From positions 26,732 to 90,731 of the forward strand of contig CAWIBR010000011.1 of the NCBI GenBank assembly GCA_963834425.1: a DNA stretch of 64,000 bases. The letters are read 5' to 3'. This document shows positions 1 through 8,388 of this stretch, piece after piece. A model generated the notes under the pieces. That model did no database searches. It had not been told where the DNA came from and was given only the letters and a program-made list of their open reading frames with translations. This DNA is from CAVURS01 sp963834425. Its GTDB lineage: Bacteria > Actinomycetota > Actinomycetes > Actinomycetales > CAVURS01. A program made the translations under genes and the position numbers. Position 1 is the stretch's first letter, and each line of letters starts with the position of its first letter.

Positions 1-1
1 G

Positions 2-1519
2 ATGGGCGGTCACACCAGCGACATCTCCACCACGGCCGGGATCGGCCGCAGTGGGTTCGTCGCCGAGCACGGGCTGCACACCCCGGCCCAGCTCGCGGCG
101 GTCGAGGAGGTGCTGGCCCGGATCGACGAGCTCGGCCTGCGCACCATCCGGGTGATCGTCGTCGACCAGCACGGCCAGCCTCGCGCCAAGTTCTTGTCGC
201 CGCGCGCTGCCTCGGCTGCCTTCACCAACGGCGTCGACTTCTCCGGCGCGATCTACAGCCTGGACACCGGCAACCACGTCTTCCCGCCGGCGTTCGCCGA
301 TGGCGGCGGCATCGGGATCGAGGAGCTCACCGGCTTCCCCGACGTGGTGATCGTGCCGGACCCGTTCACCTTCCAGGTCCTGCCCTGGGCACCGGACACC
401 GGCTGGGTCATCTGCGACGCCTACTTCTCCTCCGGCCGGCCGATGCCGCTGGACGGCCGGCGGCTGCTACGCCAACAGCTCGACCGGCTGGGCGACCGCG
501 GCCTGCGCTACCTGTCCGGGCTCGAGGTCGAGTTCAACATCTTCCGGCGCTCGTCACCGTTGATCGGGCTGGATCAGACCGGTCAGCCCGGGCCGCCGCC
601 CGAGGTCGACGTCTTCCAGCTCGGGTACCAGTACCTCTCCGAGGTCCGGATGGACTCGGTCAACGAGACCCTGACCGCCCTGCGCGACGGGCTCTCGGCC
701 ATCGGCCTGCTGCCGCGGTCGATGGAGGACGAGTGGGGCCCGGGCCAGATGGAGTTCAGCTTCAGCCCGATGGAGGGCCTCGGCTCGGCCGATGCGATGG
801 TGCTCTTCCGCAGCGCCGTGAAGCAGATCTGCCAGCGGCGCGGGTTGCTGGCGTCGTTCATGTGCTGGCCGCACCTGCCGAACTTCTTCCCTTCGGGCTG
901 GCACCTGCACGGGTCGCTGCTGGATGCCAGCGGGGCCAACGTCTTTGCCTCTGCGGATCAGGTGCTCTCGCCGACGGCCCAGTCCTACCTGGCCGGCGTG
1001 CTCGACCACGCGCAGGCGATGACGCCGTTCGCGACGCCGACCATCAACGGGATCCGGCGGTTCCGGCCCTACTCCTTCGCGCCCGACCGGGTCGCCTGGG
1101 CAGTCGAGAACCGCGGCGCTCTGGTGCGCGTTCAGGGTGGTCCGGGTGACAGCGGCACCCACCTGGAGAACCGGCTGGGGGAGCCGGCGGCCAACCCCTA
1201 CCTCTACCTCGCGGCCGACATCGCGGCCGGCCTGGACGGGATCGAGCGCGACCTCACTCCGCCCGAGCCGATCCGTGGAAACCCTTACGAGAGCGACGCG
1301 CCCAGCCTGCCGACGACATTGGGCGAGGCCCTGGATGCACTGGACGCCGACGCGATGTACCGCAAGCAGTTCGGCGACGGCTTCGTCGACTACCTGCTGA
1401 TGATGAAGCGCGAGGAGCTCACCCGGGCTCAGGACGAGACCGCGGGCGAGCTGGTGACCGACGACCCGGATGCGGCCGCCCGTGACTGGGAGATGAAGGA
1501 GTACTTCGAGTTCTACTGA
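2..1519 (+). CDS. Glutamine synthetase-family ATP-dependent amide ligase
   Basis: A 505-residue glutamine-synthetase-fold ligase, expected to activate the gamma-carboxyl of glutamate with ATP and join it to ammonia or an amine in the cytoplasm. Landmarks in order: beta-Grasp-like start TIRVIVVDQHGQPRAKF (from about 48), LSGLEVEFNIF (171), EWGPGQMEFSF (244), GWHLHGSLL (299), NGIRRFRPYSF (349), ENRGALVRV (368) and GTHLENRLGEPAANPYLYL (385). The NLYDLP adenylylation segment of housekeeping GlnA-I is absent, which favours a gamma-glutamyl-amine or polyamine-type paralogue. A Dabb protein and an amino-acid permease follow closely on the same strand, suggesting a catabolic operon for an amino compound. 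The ATG is the second base of the window, so a start further upstream cannot be excluded. Confidence 0.87.
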   Translation: MGGHTSDISTTAGIGRSGFVAEHGLHTPAQLAAVEEVLARIDELGLRTIRVIVVDQHGQPRAKFLSPRAASAAFTNGVDFSGAIYSLDTGNHVFPPAFADGGGIGIEELTGFPDVVIVPDPFTFQVLPWAPDTGWVICDAYFSSGRPMPLDGRRLLRQQLDRLGDRGLRYLSGLEVEFNIFRRSSPLIGLDQTGQPGPPPEVDVFQLGYQYLSEVRMDSVNETLTALRDGLSAIGLLPRSMEDEWGPGQMEFSFSPMEGLGSADAMVLFRSAVKQICQRRGLLASFMCWPHLPNFFPSGWHLHGSLLDASGANVFASADQVLSPTAQSYLAGVLDHAQAMTPFATPTINGIRRFRPYSFAPDRVAWAVENRGALVRVQGGPGDSGTHLENRLGEPAANPYLYLAADIAAGLDGIERDLTPPEPIRGNPYESDAPSLPTTLGEALDALDADAMYRKQFGDGFVDYLLMMKREELTRAQDETAGELVTDDPDAAARDWEMKEYFEFY

Positions 1520-1565
1520 CGTACGCCGAGGCAACGACCCCTGAACCATTGCCTGGAGACAATTG

Positions 1566-1916
1566 ATGACCGTTCAGCACGTCGTGTTGTTCGCGTTCGC
1601 GGAGGAGCTGTCGGCCGCGGACGACTACGAGATGCGGGCCCAGGTCGAGAGCTGGCCGGAGGAGATCGGCCAGATCAACGTGATCCGGCTCGGCCGCGAC
1701 ATCACCGGTGCGCGCACTCGGGGGCACCAGTACCTGCTCTACACGGAGTTCGACTCCGAGGATCTCCTGCACCGCTACCAGCAGCACCCCGTGCACCAAA
1801 AGTTCCTGGCCTGGGTCCTCGACCATGACTGCACACCGCTGGCGTTCGACTACGAGCTGACGAAAGACACCGTCATCTGGCCGCTGAGCGCGCCGGATTC
1901 CCCTGAGGAGCAATGA
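1566..1916 (+). CDS. Dabb (stress-responsive alpha/beta barrel) protein
   Basis: A 116-residue single-domain protein of the dimeric alpha/beta-barrel (Dabb) type: it opens QHVVLFAFAEELS, has a central charged helix, and has HQYLLYTEFDSEDLLHRY and HPVHQKFLAWV, the usual strand-helix pattern ending in H..H..F. Family members act as small enzymes or stress proteins, and no catalytic role can be read here. Its place between a glutamine-synthetase-like ligase and a permease suggests it handles the same amino compound. GGAG at 1555-1558 lies 7 nt before the ATG; a TTG one codon earlier is less likely. The stop is 1 nt before the next start. Confidence 0.8.
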   Translation: MTVQHVVLFAFAEELSAADDYEMRAQVESWPEEIGQINVIRLGRDITGARTRGHQYLLYTEFDSEDLLHRYQQHPVHQKFLAWVLDHDCTPLAFDYELTKDTVIWPLSAPDSPEEQ

Positions 1917-1917
1917 G

Positions 1918-3396
1918 ATGAGCACGACCTCCCAACCGGGCTCCGCACAGCCGGAGCAGCATCTGGCCAAAGGGACGCTCTCGACCCTGGACGCCATCGT
2001 CATCTCGGTGTCCGTCCTGGCACCCGGCATGGCGATGTTCCTCAACGTCCCCGGCGTCGCCGCCGTAGCCGGAGGCTCCACGCCGTTGGCCTTCCTGCTC
2101 GGCGGGATCGCGTGTCTGGCGCTGGCCTTCGTCGTCATCGGCTTCACCCGGCGGATGGCCGCGGCGGGTTACGCCTACACCTACGCCAGCCGGAGCCTGG
2201 GCAAATCCGCGGGCTTCATGGCCGGCTGGCTCTATGCCTTCGGGCTGATCTGCTTCGTGCCCATGACGATGGCCGGGGTGGCCTACCTGACCGTCGACCT
2301 GCTGAAGCTGGACTCCGGCTGGTGGTTCCCGATCTTCCTGGTCGGGATGGCCCTCCTGGTGGTGCTGTCGATCATCCGGATCAAGGTGACGACCAAGTTC
2401 CAGCTCATCGTCGGGATCATCTCGGTGGCGCTGATCGTGATCGTCGACCTGGTCGTGACGGCCAAGGGCGGCGCCCACGGCAACTCGCTCCAGCCGTTCA
2501 CCTTCGCGCACACCAACAAGGGCGGCTTCAACGGAGTCTTCTACGGGATCATCCTCGGCATCACGTCGTACATCGGCTTCGAGACCGCGGCCGACTTCGG
2601 CGAGGAGACGGCCAACCCCCGCAAGGCCATCCCGATCGCCGTGCTGGCCTCGGTCGGTTTCGCGATCGTGTTCTACCTGTGGACCACCTACAGCCTGACC
2701 ATCGGTTTCGGCGACGGTGCGAAGTTCGGCTCCGACCCCTCGGCGCTGAAGACGATCGCGGAGGAGTTCGTCGGCGGACCATTGCCACAGCTGCTCGAGA
2801 TCGGCGCGCTGCTCTCGGCGTTCGTCGTCTGCGTCGGCTGCGCGACGGCCGGGACCCGCACGCTCTTCGCCATGGGCCGCGAGGGCGTGCTGCCGGGCTG
2901 GCTGGCCAAGACCCACCCCAGGTTCCAGACACCGGCCAATGCCACCTTGGCCGTCGCCGCCGTGAGCACGGTGCTCGCGGCATTCGTCGGCTTCGTCATG
3001 GGGCAGGACGCGCTGGGCGGGGACGCGATCACCGTCTACTACTTCTTCGCCACCCTCGGCACGCTGCCGGTCATCGTGGTCTACATCGGGCTCTGCCTGG
3101 GTGGAGCGGTCTTCTTCAAGCGGACCCAAAAGTCCTACAACCCGCTGATCCACCTCGTGGTGCCGATCATCGGTGCCCTGCTGTTCGCCGCCGCGCTCTA
3201 CGGCTCGATCTACCCGACTCCGCCGCACCCGCTGAACTACACGCCGTACATCACGCTCATCTGGATCATCATCGGCGTGATCGTGGTGTCGATGCTGCGC
3301 TCGCGACGGCCCGAGGCCGTCCAGCGGATCGGCTCGATCCTCGGCGAAGAGGGCGGCGGGGAAGAGGACCTCGAGCACGTGGTCGCCAAGATCTGA
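1918..3396 (+). CDS. APC-family amino acid permease
   Basis: A 492-residue integral membrane transporter of the amino acid-polyamine-organocation (APC) superfamily. About 12 hydrophobic segments are visible, beginning LDAIVISVSVLAPGMAMFLN in helix 1, where the unwound Gly-rich substrate site lies. ITSYIGFETAADFGEETANP corresponds to the conserved helix 6 / loop of APC carriers. A hydrophilic, charged C-terminus faces the cytoplasm. GAGGAG at 1905-1910, inside the end of the Dabb gene, is its ribosome site, so the two genes are translationally linked. It probably imports the amino compound used by the upstream ligase; specificity cannot be told from sequence. A strong hairpin directly after the stop ends the operon. 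Confidence 0.9.
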   Translation: MSTTSQPGSAQPEQHLAKGTLSTLDAIVISVSVLAPGMAMFLNVPGVAAVAGGSTPLAFLLGGIACLALAFVVIGFTRRMAAAGYAYTYASRSLGKSAGFMAGWLYAFGLICFVPMTMAGVAYLTVDLLKLDSGWWFPIFLVGMALLVVLSIIRIKVTTKFQLIVGIISVALIVIVDLVVTAKGGAHGNSLQPFTFAHTNKGGFNGVFYGIILGITSYIGFETAADFGEETANPRKAIPIAVLASVGFAIVFYLWTTYSLTIGFGDGAKFGSDPSALKTIAEEFVGGPLPQLLEIGALLSAFVVCVGCATAGTRTLFAMGREGVLPGWLAKTHPRFQTPANATLAVAAVSTVLAAFVGFVMGQDALGGDAITVYYFFATLGTLPVIVVYIGLCLGGAVFFKRTQKSYNPLIHLVVPIIGALLFAAALYGSIYPTPPHPLNYTPYITLIWIIIGVIVVSMLRSRRPEAVQRIGSILGEEGGGEEDLEHVVAKI

Positions 3397-3404
3397 CCCG
3401 TCCG

Positions 3405-3465
3405 TGCTCGCCGGATGCCGATTTCCCGGTCCGATTCGGGCCTAGAAATCGGCGTTCGGCGAGCA
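3405..3465. terminator. Long interrupted hairpin between convergent genes
   Basis: TGCTCGCCG (3405-3413) pairs with CGGCGAGCA (3457-3465). After a symmetric 3-by-3 internal loop, GCCGATTTC (3417-3425) pairs with GAAATCGGC (3445-3453). The 19-nt apical part can fold again (CCCG/CGGG). With 18 bp of perfect pairing between the permease stop and the oppositely oriented TetR gene, it is best read as a bidirectional terminator. There is no U-tract, which is common in actinobacteria. Confidence 0.7.
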
Positions 3466-3498
3466 AAGCAGCCGTCGGCGAGCACGAGCGGGGTCAGC

Positions 3499-4080
3499 TC
3501 AGGCCGGGGCGGGCAGGAGGCTGGTGGTGAGGGTGTCGGCCAGCCATCGCTCGTAGCGCTTGGCCGACCAGCCGTTGACGTCGCGCAGCATCCGGTGCAC
3601 CTCGGGGGAGGTCAGCGCCCAGATCGTCGCCCCGGCATCGGCCCGGGTCAGGCCCTCCCGCAGCGGTCCGCGGGCCGCGATCCAGCCGGCCACCGTGCGC
3701 ATTGCCTCGCGCCGCTCGTCGTTCTGGATGTGCTGGCGCAGCTGGGCGGCCGCGGGGTCGACCGCCGCCGCGCCGGCCAGGATGTCGTCGATCGGGCGCA
3801 GGCGCTCGAGCTGCCCGGTCATGCCGGCCGCGAACATCGCGATCTGCCGCCGCTGGTCCGGCTCGGCGCGCATGGCTTGGGGCTGCTCGCGATCGAGCAT
3901 CGGCACGTCCTGGTCGTCACCGCCGACCGCCTGCTGCATCAGCGCGCGCAGGAGCCCGAGCTTGGTCCCGAACACCTTGTAGATCGTGTCGGGGGAGACC
4001 GATGCCTGCTGGGCGACGGCAGCGAGCGACGTCGCCGGATAGCCCTGCGCGGCAAAGAGATCGCGCGCGCTCGCCAACAC
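3499..4080 (-). CDS. TetR-family transcriptional regulator
   Basis: A TetR repressor with an N-terminal helix-turn-helix (SLAAVAQQASVSPDTIYKVF, residues about 18-37) and an all-helical ligand-binding C-terminus. The first usable start codon in frame is the GTG at 4080, giving 193 residues and leaving helix 1 slightly short. The frame stays open further upstream, through residues reading ADQTRRR, to a good AGGAGG at about 4153-4158, but has no standard start there. Either an unusual start codon is used or a base is wrong. The gene is divergent from a SnoaL-like protein and a glycosyltransferase, with a perfect palindrome in between, so it probably represses both directions. Confidence 0.83.
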   Translation of the reverse strand: MLASARDLFAAQGYPATSLAAVAQQASVSPDTIYKVFGTKLGLLRALMQQAVGGDDQDVPMLDREQPQAMRAEPDQRRQIAMFAAGMTGQLERLRPIDDILAGAAAVDPAAAQLRQHIQNDERREAMRTVAGWIAARGPLREGLTRADAGATIWALTSPEVHRMLRDVNGWSAKRYERWLADTLTTSLLPAPA

Positions 4081-4171
4081 TCGACGACGGGTCTGGTCGG
4101 CCTGCGCTGCCCGCAGGGGTGAGCGATAGCTCCGTTGTTGGTTGACGACCGTCCTCCTTTAGTTCTAGTCT

Positions 4172-4190
4172 CACTAGATCCAATCTAGTG
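4172..4190. promoter_or_regulatory. Palindromic operator, probably for the adjacent TetR
   Basis: CACTAGAT, a 3-nt spacer CCA, then ATCTAGTG form a perfect 8-bp inverted repeat in the short gap between the divergent TetR and SnoaL genes. Related half-sites (TCTAGT, AGTGTCACT) flank it on both sides, as in a multi-site TetR operator. Assignment to this TetR rests on position. Confidence 0.66.
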
Positions 4191-4253
4191 TCACTCGAAT
4201 CAATCTAGCTGGCCTGGGGTGTGACAGCACCGCCCGGCCGTACGGAGGATGGT

Positions 4254-4721
4254 ATGACCTCGCTCACCACCGCACCGAACACCTCGGAGCCCACGCGCTC
4301 CGCGGCGTACGACGTGTTGCACCGCATGTTCACCGAAGGCTTCGCCACGGGCGACGACAGCATCGTCGACGAGCTCTGCAGCCCGGACCTGGTCGAGCAC
4401 CAGTTCGGGCTGGCCGGCTCGGGCGCCGACGCGGTCGCCGGCGTCAAGGCCGCCATCCGGGACGTCCACGGGAGCTTCCCCGATCTCGTCTTCACCATCG
4501 AGGACTCGGTCGAGTCCGGCGACCGGATCTGGGTCCGCGTGCGCGGCCGCGGCACCGCGAGCGGTCCGTTCTTCGGTCCGCCGAGCGGGCGGCCGCTGGA
4601 CTTCCTGGTCTTCGACCAGGCCCGGGTCGTCGACGGCCGGATCGTCGAGCACTGGGGCGTGCCCGACCGGTTCGCCGTCCTGGCCCAGAGCGGCCTGCTC
4701 GAGCGCCTCGCCCCGCGCTGA
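4254..4721 (+). CDS. SnoaL-like / nuclear transport factor 2-fold protein
   Basis: A 155-residue single-domain protein of the SnoaL ester-cyclase type (NTF2-like cone fold). Recognisable parts are the helix HRMFTEGFATGDDSIVDELC, the DLVEHQFGL strand, HGSFPDLVFTIED and the closing RIVEHWGVPDRFAVLAQ. Family members are polyketide cyclases, isomerases or catalytically silent, so the reaction is open. GGAGG at 4244-4248 sits 5 nt before this ATG and decides the start over an upstream ATG at 4221. It is followed by a glycosyltransferase and lies divergent to a TetR with a palindromic operator, so it looks like part of an inducible small-molecule modification or detoxification unit. Confidence 0.82.
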   Translation: MTSLTTAPNTSEPTRSAAYDVLHRMFTEGFATGDDSIVDELCSPDLVEHQFGLAGSGADAVAGVKAAIRDVHGSFPDLVFTIEDSVESGDRIWVRVRGRGTASGPFFGPPSGRPLDFLVFDQARVVDGRIVEHWGVPDRFAVLAQSGLLERLAPR

Positions 4722-4779
4722 CACCCCCTCGCGCACCTCCATTCGCAGCCCGACCCGACAGAAAGCAGGACTCAGCACC

Positions 4780-6105
4780 ATGGCTCGCATCCTGGTGGCC
4801 ACCACCCCCGTGCCCGGGCACGTCAACCCGGTCGCCACGTTGACCCGACGACTCGTCGAGCGCGGCAACGAGGTCGTCTGGTACACCGGCGCCGGATTCG
4901 CCGCTGCCGTCGAGGCAACCGGCGCGCGGCACGCGCCCATCACCCACCGCGCCGACTGGAGCCTGGTCAACCCGCACGATCAGGTCCCGCAGCTGCGCGA
5001 CCTGACCGGGCTCGATCAGGTCCGCACGGCGTTCCGGCACCTCTTCATCGACGCTGCGCCCGACACCCTGGCCGATCTGGAGACCATCCTGGAGACCTTC
5101 GACGCCGACGTCGTCGTCGCCAACGGGCTGGTGATCGCCGACCGCTGGCTGGCCGAGCGCGGCGGCCCGCCGAGCGCCAACATCGCCACGACGATGTACG
5201 GCCTCTACAGCAAGGACACCGCGCCGTTCGGGCCCGCGCTGATGCCGAAGGGCGGCCCGGTTGGGCGGCTGCGCAACACGGCGATGAACACCGTGCACCG
5301 CAAGGTGCTCTTCCGCTCGGTCAACCGGCACCTCGACGACGCCCGCGAGCAGGTCGGCCTGCCGCGACGCGGCCAGGCCGTGCTCGACTCGTTCCTCTCG
5401 CCGTACCTCTATCTGCAGGACTGCACGCCCTCGTTCGAGTACCCACGCTCGGACATCCCGCCGCAGCTGCACTTCATCGGCCCGCTGCTGCCGTCGGCGC
5501 CGACCGACTTCGAGCCGCCCGCGTGGTGGCCCGAGCTCGAGTCCGGCCGGCCGGTGGTGCTCGTGACCCAGGGCACGGTGCGCAACGAGGACGACCTCCT
5601 CTTCGCGCCGGCCTTCGAGGCGCTCGCCGGCGAGGACGTTCTGGTGATCGCCACGACCGGTGGGGGCTCGCCGCGGCTCGGCCCGCTGCCGGCCAACGTC
5701 CGCCTCGAGTCCTACGTCCCCTTCGCATCGCTGATGCCGCACGTCTCGGCCTACGTCACCAACGGCGGGTACGGCGGGGTGCAGCTCGCCCTGGCCAACG
5801 GCGTGCCGATCGTCGTGTCCGGTGCCACCGAGGACAAGCCCGAGGTCGCAGCCCGGGTGGCCTGGTCGGGCGCCGGTGTGCGGATCCGGGAGCCGAGGCC
5901 TCAGGCGGCCGCGATCCGGGCGGCCGTGCGGACCGTGCTGGACGACCCGTCGTACCGGCTGGCCGCCGGCCGGATTGCGACCGACATCGCGGCGAGCGAC
6001 GCCCCGGAGACCGGCGCTCGACTGGTCGAGCGGTTGGCCGCCACGGGCCAGCCGGTGCTGCGCTCCGATCTGTCGGCGGAGCCGGTGCTGGACCGGGCGA
6101 TGTGA
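4780..6105 (+). CDS. MGT-type GT1 glycosyltransferase
   Basis: A 441-residue GT-B fold enzyme related to macrolide and flavonoid glycosyltransferases, which move a sugar from a nucleotide donor to a hydrophobic acceptor. The N-terminal acceptor domain begins ARILVATTPVPGHVNPVATL, with the PGHVNP loop typical of the family. The C-terminal donor domain has VLVTQGTVRNEDD and VTNGGYGGVQLALANGVPIV, where family members usually have THGG; the catalytic-loop variation is notable. The start ATG has AAAGCAGGA upstream. The gene lies 58 nt after the SnoaL gene on the same strand. Together they would inactivate or decorate a small molecule sensed by the divergent TetR; this is inference. Confidence 0.85.
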   Translation: MARILVATTPVPGHVNPVATLTRRLVERGNEVVWYTGAGFAAAVEATGARHAPITHRADWSLVNPHDQVPQLRDLTGLDQVRTAFRHLFIDAAPDTLADLETILETFDADVVVANGLVIADRWLAERGGPPSANIATTMYGLYSKDTAPFGPALMPKGGPVGRLRNTAMNTVHRKVLFRSVNRHLDDAREQVGLPRRGQAVLDSFLSPYLYLQDCTPSFEYPRSDIPPQLHFIGPLLPSAPTDFEPPAWWPELESGRPVVLVTQGTVRNEDDLLFAPAFEALAGEDVLVIATTGGGSPRLGPLPANVRLESYVPFASLMPHVSAYVTNGGYGGVQLALANGVPIVVSGATEDKPEVAARVAWSGAGVRIREPRPQAAAIRAAVRTVLDDPSYRLAAGRIATDIAASDAPETGARLVERLAATGQPVLRSDLSAEPVLDRAM

Positions 6106-6139
6106 GCGACGGTCCAGAGCGATCGGCGGGGTTGCGGGT

Positions 6140-6710
6140 CTAGGCGGCGGTCTCGACCCTGAAGGCGTGGACCGTGTCGTCCAGGCGCACGGTCACGAAC
6201 GCGGTCTGCGGCACCACGTCCGGAAGGCCGATCGCGAGCTCGCCGTCGATGCGTTGGCCATCGATCAGGACCAGCGAGTCGCTCTTGGGGTCCGGCGGCA
6301 CGACCAGCGCCGGCCACCAAGCGGTCACGGTCACCGTGCGAGACCGGTTCAGGGACAGGGTGATCCGTCGGCCCACCGGGTCGAAGCCGGGTGCGGCGTC
6401 GGACTCGGCCGGCTGTCCCGCGGCTGCTCCTTCGACCTGGGCGGCGATCAGGCCGGCGATCCCGGACAGGCCGTTGACCAGCGCCGCGCTTCGGGTTGAG
6501 CTGACGGATCTCGGCCGACAGCCGTTCGCGGGTCGCCGGCGGCACCTGGCCGCCGAAGACGACCACGTCGTAGCGGCCGAGGTCGAAGTAGGTCGCGGCA
6601 TCGTCGAACAGGTTGGTCGCCTGCGCGGCGTACCCCTTGGTCTGCAGGATGGCGACCGTGTCAGCGAGGACGGCCTCGCTCTTGCCGAGGATCAGGGCGG
6701 ACGGGCTCAT
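6140..6710 (-). pseudogene. Frameshifted MarR-controlled protein of unknown function
   Basis: The N-terminal half (ALILGKSEAVLADTVAIL, then LGRYDVVVFGGQVPP) resembles a Rossmann or receiver-like alpha/beta domain. After residue about 75 the coherent reading continues one base out of frame (ALVNGLSGIAGLIAAQV, then a beta-rich C-terminus ending TAFVTVRLDDTVHAF). One extra base near 6485-6500 explains the break. The intact product would be about 189 residues. I do not recognise the family. An AAGGAG ribosome site precedes the ATG at 6710. The gene is divergent from a MarR regulator and the operators lie just upstream of it, so it is the likely MarR target. Confidence 0.6.
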
Positions 6711-6735
6711 GGCGATTCTCCTTCGATCACAGATC

Positions 6736-6750
6736 GTTGGTCAGGCCAAC
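6736..6750. promoter_or_regulatory. MarR operator site 1
   Basis: GTTGG, a 5-nt centre, then CCAAC. It lies 26 bp upstream of the minus-strand start at 6710. The sequence GTTGG is repeated at 6751-6755 and in a second complete site at 6775-6789. This spaced pair in the divergent gap is typical of MarR autoregulation. Confidence 0.66.
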
Positions 6751-6774
6751 GTTGGTGTGACCACCATACAGAAC

Positions 6775-6789
6775 GTTGGCCCGGCCAAC
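6775..6789. promoter_or_regulatory. MarR operator site 2
   Basis: GTTGGCC-C-GGCCAAC is a perfect 15-bp palindrome, 39 bp from the equivalent position of site 1 and about 20 bp before the likely MarR start. Binding here would block the marR-side promoter. Confidence 0.68.
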
Positions 6790-6808
6790 AACTGCTAGCC
6801 TGCCGACC

Positions 6809-7258
6809 GTGGACGAACCCATGCACCCACCCGCCCTCACACCGGCCCGGGTCCGGGATCGGCCGACCTGGCTGATCAGCCGCGCCTACGCCCGCTCGAG
6901 CGGGCTGTTGAACGACGGCTTCGAGGCGGGGGCGTCCGGACTGCGCAGCTACCACTACCGGCTGCTGGCCGCGTTGGAGGAGCAGGGCGCCGCCAGCCAG
7001 GCCGCCCTCGGCCGGAGCACCGGCATCGACCGGAGCGATGTCACCGCGGCGGTCAACGAGCTCGAAAGCCGCCATCTGGTACGCCGATCGGTCGATCCGG
7101 ACGACCGGCGACGGAACATCGTGGCGATCACCCCGGCTGGCAAGAAGCAGCTCGGCGTCCTCGACCGGCTGATCGCCGAGGTCCAGGAGCAGGTGCTGGA
7201 GCCGCTGTCGGCCACCGAGCGCCGCCAGTTCGTCAAGCTGATCCGCCGGCTGGGCTAA
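6809..7258 (+). CDS. MarR-family transcriptional regulator
   Basis: A 149-residue winged-helix dimer. The DNA-binding core is visible as QAALGRSTGIDRSDVTAAVN (recognition helix, about 64-83) followed by the wing VRRSVDPDDRRRNIVAITPA, which has the D-x-R-R pattern of MarR proteins. Long helices on both sides give the dimer interface. The GTG at 6809 and an in-frame ATG at 6821 are both possible; neither has a clear ribosome site, and the transcript may be nearly leaderless. The gene is divergent from the frameshifted gene at 6140-6710, with two GTTGG palindromes between, which implies autoregulation plus control of that neighbour. The ligand is unknown. Confidence 0.83.
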   Translation: MDEPMHPPALTPARVRDRPTWLISRAYARSSGLLNDGFEAGASGLRSYHYRLLAALEEQGAASQAALGRSTGIDRSDVTAAVNELESRHLVRRSVDPDDRRRNIVAITPAGKKQLGVLDRLIAEVQEQVLEPLSATERRQFVKLIRRLG

Positions 7259-7288
7259 CCCGGCCTGCGGACCGATGTCAACGCACGG

Positions 7289-8321
7289 TCAGCCGGCCTG
7301 CTCCAGGTAGCCGTCGATCTCGCTGAGGATCGCCCGCTTGCGCTCGTCGTCGGCGAACGACTGCCGGACCGATGACCGGGCGAGCTCGGCCACGCCGGCC
7401 CGGTCCAGGCCGAGCAGCTCCGCGGCCACGGCGTACTCGGTGGTGAGGGTGGTGGAGAACATCGGTGGGTCGTCGGAGCCGATCGAGAACGGGACTCCGG
7501 CCGCCGCGAGGGCGGGCAGCGGATGAGCGGCCAGCGAGGGCACGGACCGGGTGCGGACGTTCGAGGTCGGGCAGATCTCGAGCGGGATCTGCTTCTCGGC
7601 GAGGTATCGGACCAGCTCGGGGTCGTGGATCGCGTTGATGCCGTGGCCGATTCGCTCGGCGCCCAGGAGTCGGACGGCGTCCCACACCGTCTCCGGGCCG
7701 GTCGACTCCCCGGCGTGGGGCACGCTGTGCAGGCCGGCTGCGCGCGCCTGGGCGAAGTGTGGCTCGAACCAGGCCCGCGGTACGCCGACCTCCGGGCCGC
7801 CGAGGCCGAAGCTGACCAGGCCAGTCGGGGCGTTGCCGCAGGGCCAGGTCCAGCGTCAGGTCGGCCGCGGGGACGCCGGACTCGCCCGGGATGTCGAAGC
7901 ACCAGCGCAGGGTCAGGTCGCGCTCGGCCTCGATGGCCCGTCGCGCGTCCTCGACCGCCTCGCAGAACGCCTCGGCCGCGATCCCCCGCGTCACCGACGA
8001 GTACGGCGTCAGGGTCAGCTCGGCGTACCGGACGTTCTGGTCAGCCAGGCCGACGCCGATGTCGTGGGTGAGCGTCCAGACATCCTCGGGCGTGCGGATC
8101 AGGTCGACCACCGAGAGGTAGACGGTGATGAAGTGCGCGAAGTCGGTGAACCGGAAGTAGTCCGCGAGCAGAGCCGGGTCGGCCGGGACGTCGGTGCTGC
8201 CTTCGTGGCGAGCGGCGAGGGATGCGACCGTCTCCGGGGTCGCGGAGCCGACGTGGTGCACGTGCAACTCGGCCTTGGGCAGGCCCTCGATGAAGTCGAT
8301 CAGGTCGGGGGAGGTGGCCAC
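7289..8321 (-). pseudogene. Adenosine deaminase, one apparent frameshift
   Basis: Hydrolytic deaminase of adenosine/deoxyadenosine to inosine (purine salvage, zinc TIM barrel). The N-terminal frame carries LPKAELHVHHVGSATPETVA with the metal-binding H-x-H. The C-terminal frame carries SVPHAGEST, ERIGHGINAIHD and the zinc/catalytic SIGSDDPPMF. The two join if one base (a T near 7828) is removed: RQRPD then GLVSFGLGGPE reads through. The intact length is about 344 residues, normal for the family. All catalytic motifs are present, so a base error is more likely than decay. The gene converges with marR and shows no obvious operon partner. Confidence 0.8.
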
Positions 8322-8388
8322 GACCGAACAGTCTGCCGCCAGCCCAGTCGTCAGCCCAGTCGTTAATGAGGGCCGTCAGCGAAGGCCG

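Noticed and set aside
1873..3378. Long minus-strand frame (501 codons) opposite the APC permease
   Set aside because: Low-complexity charged translation without motifs; the plus strand encodes an unambiguous permease.
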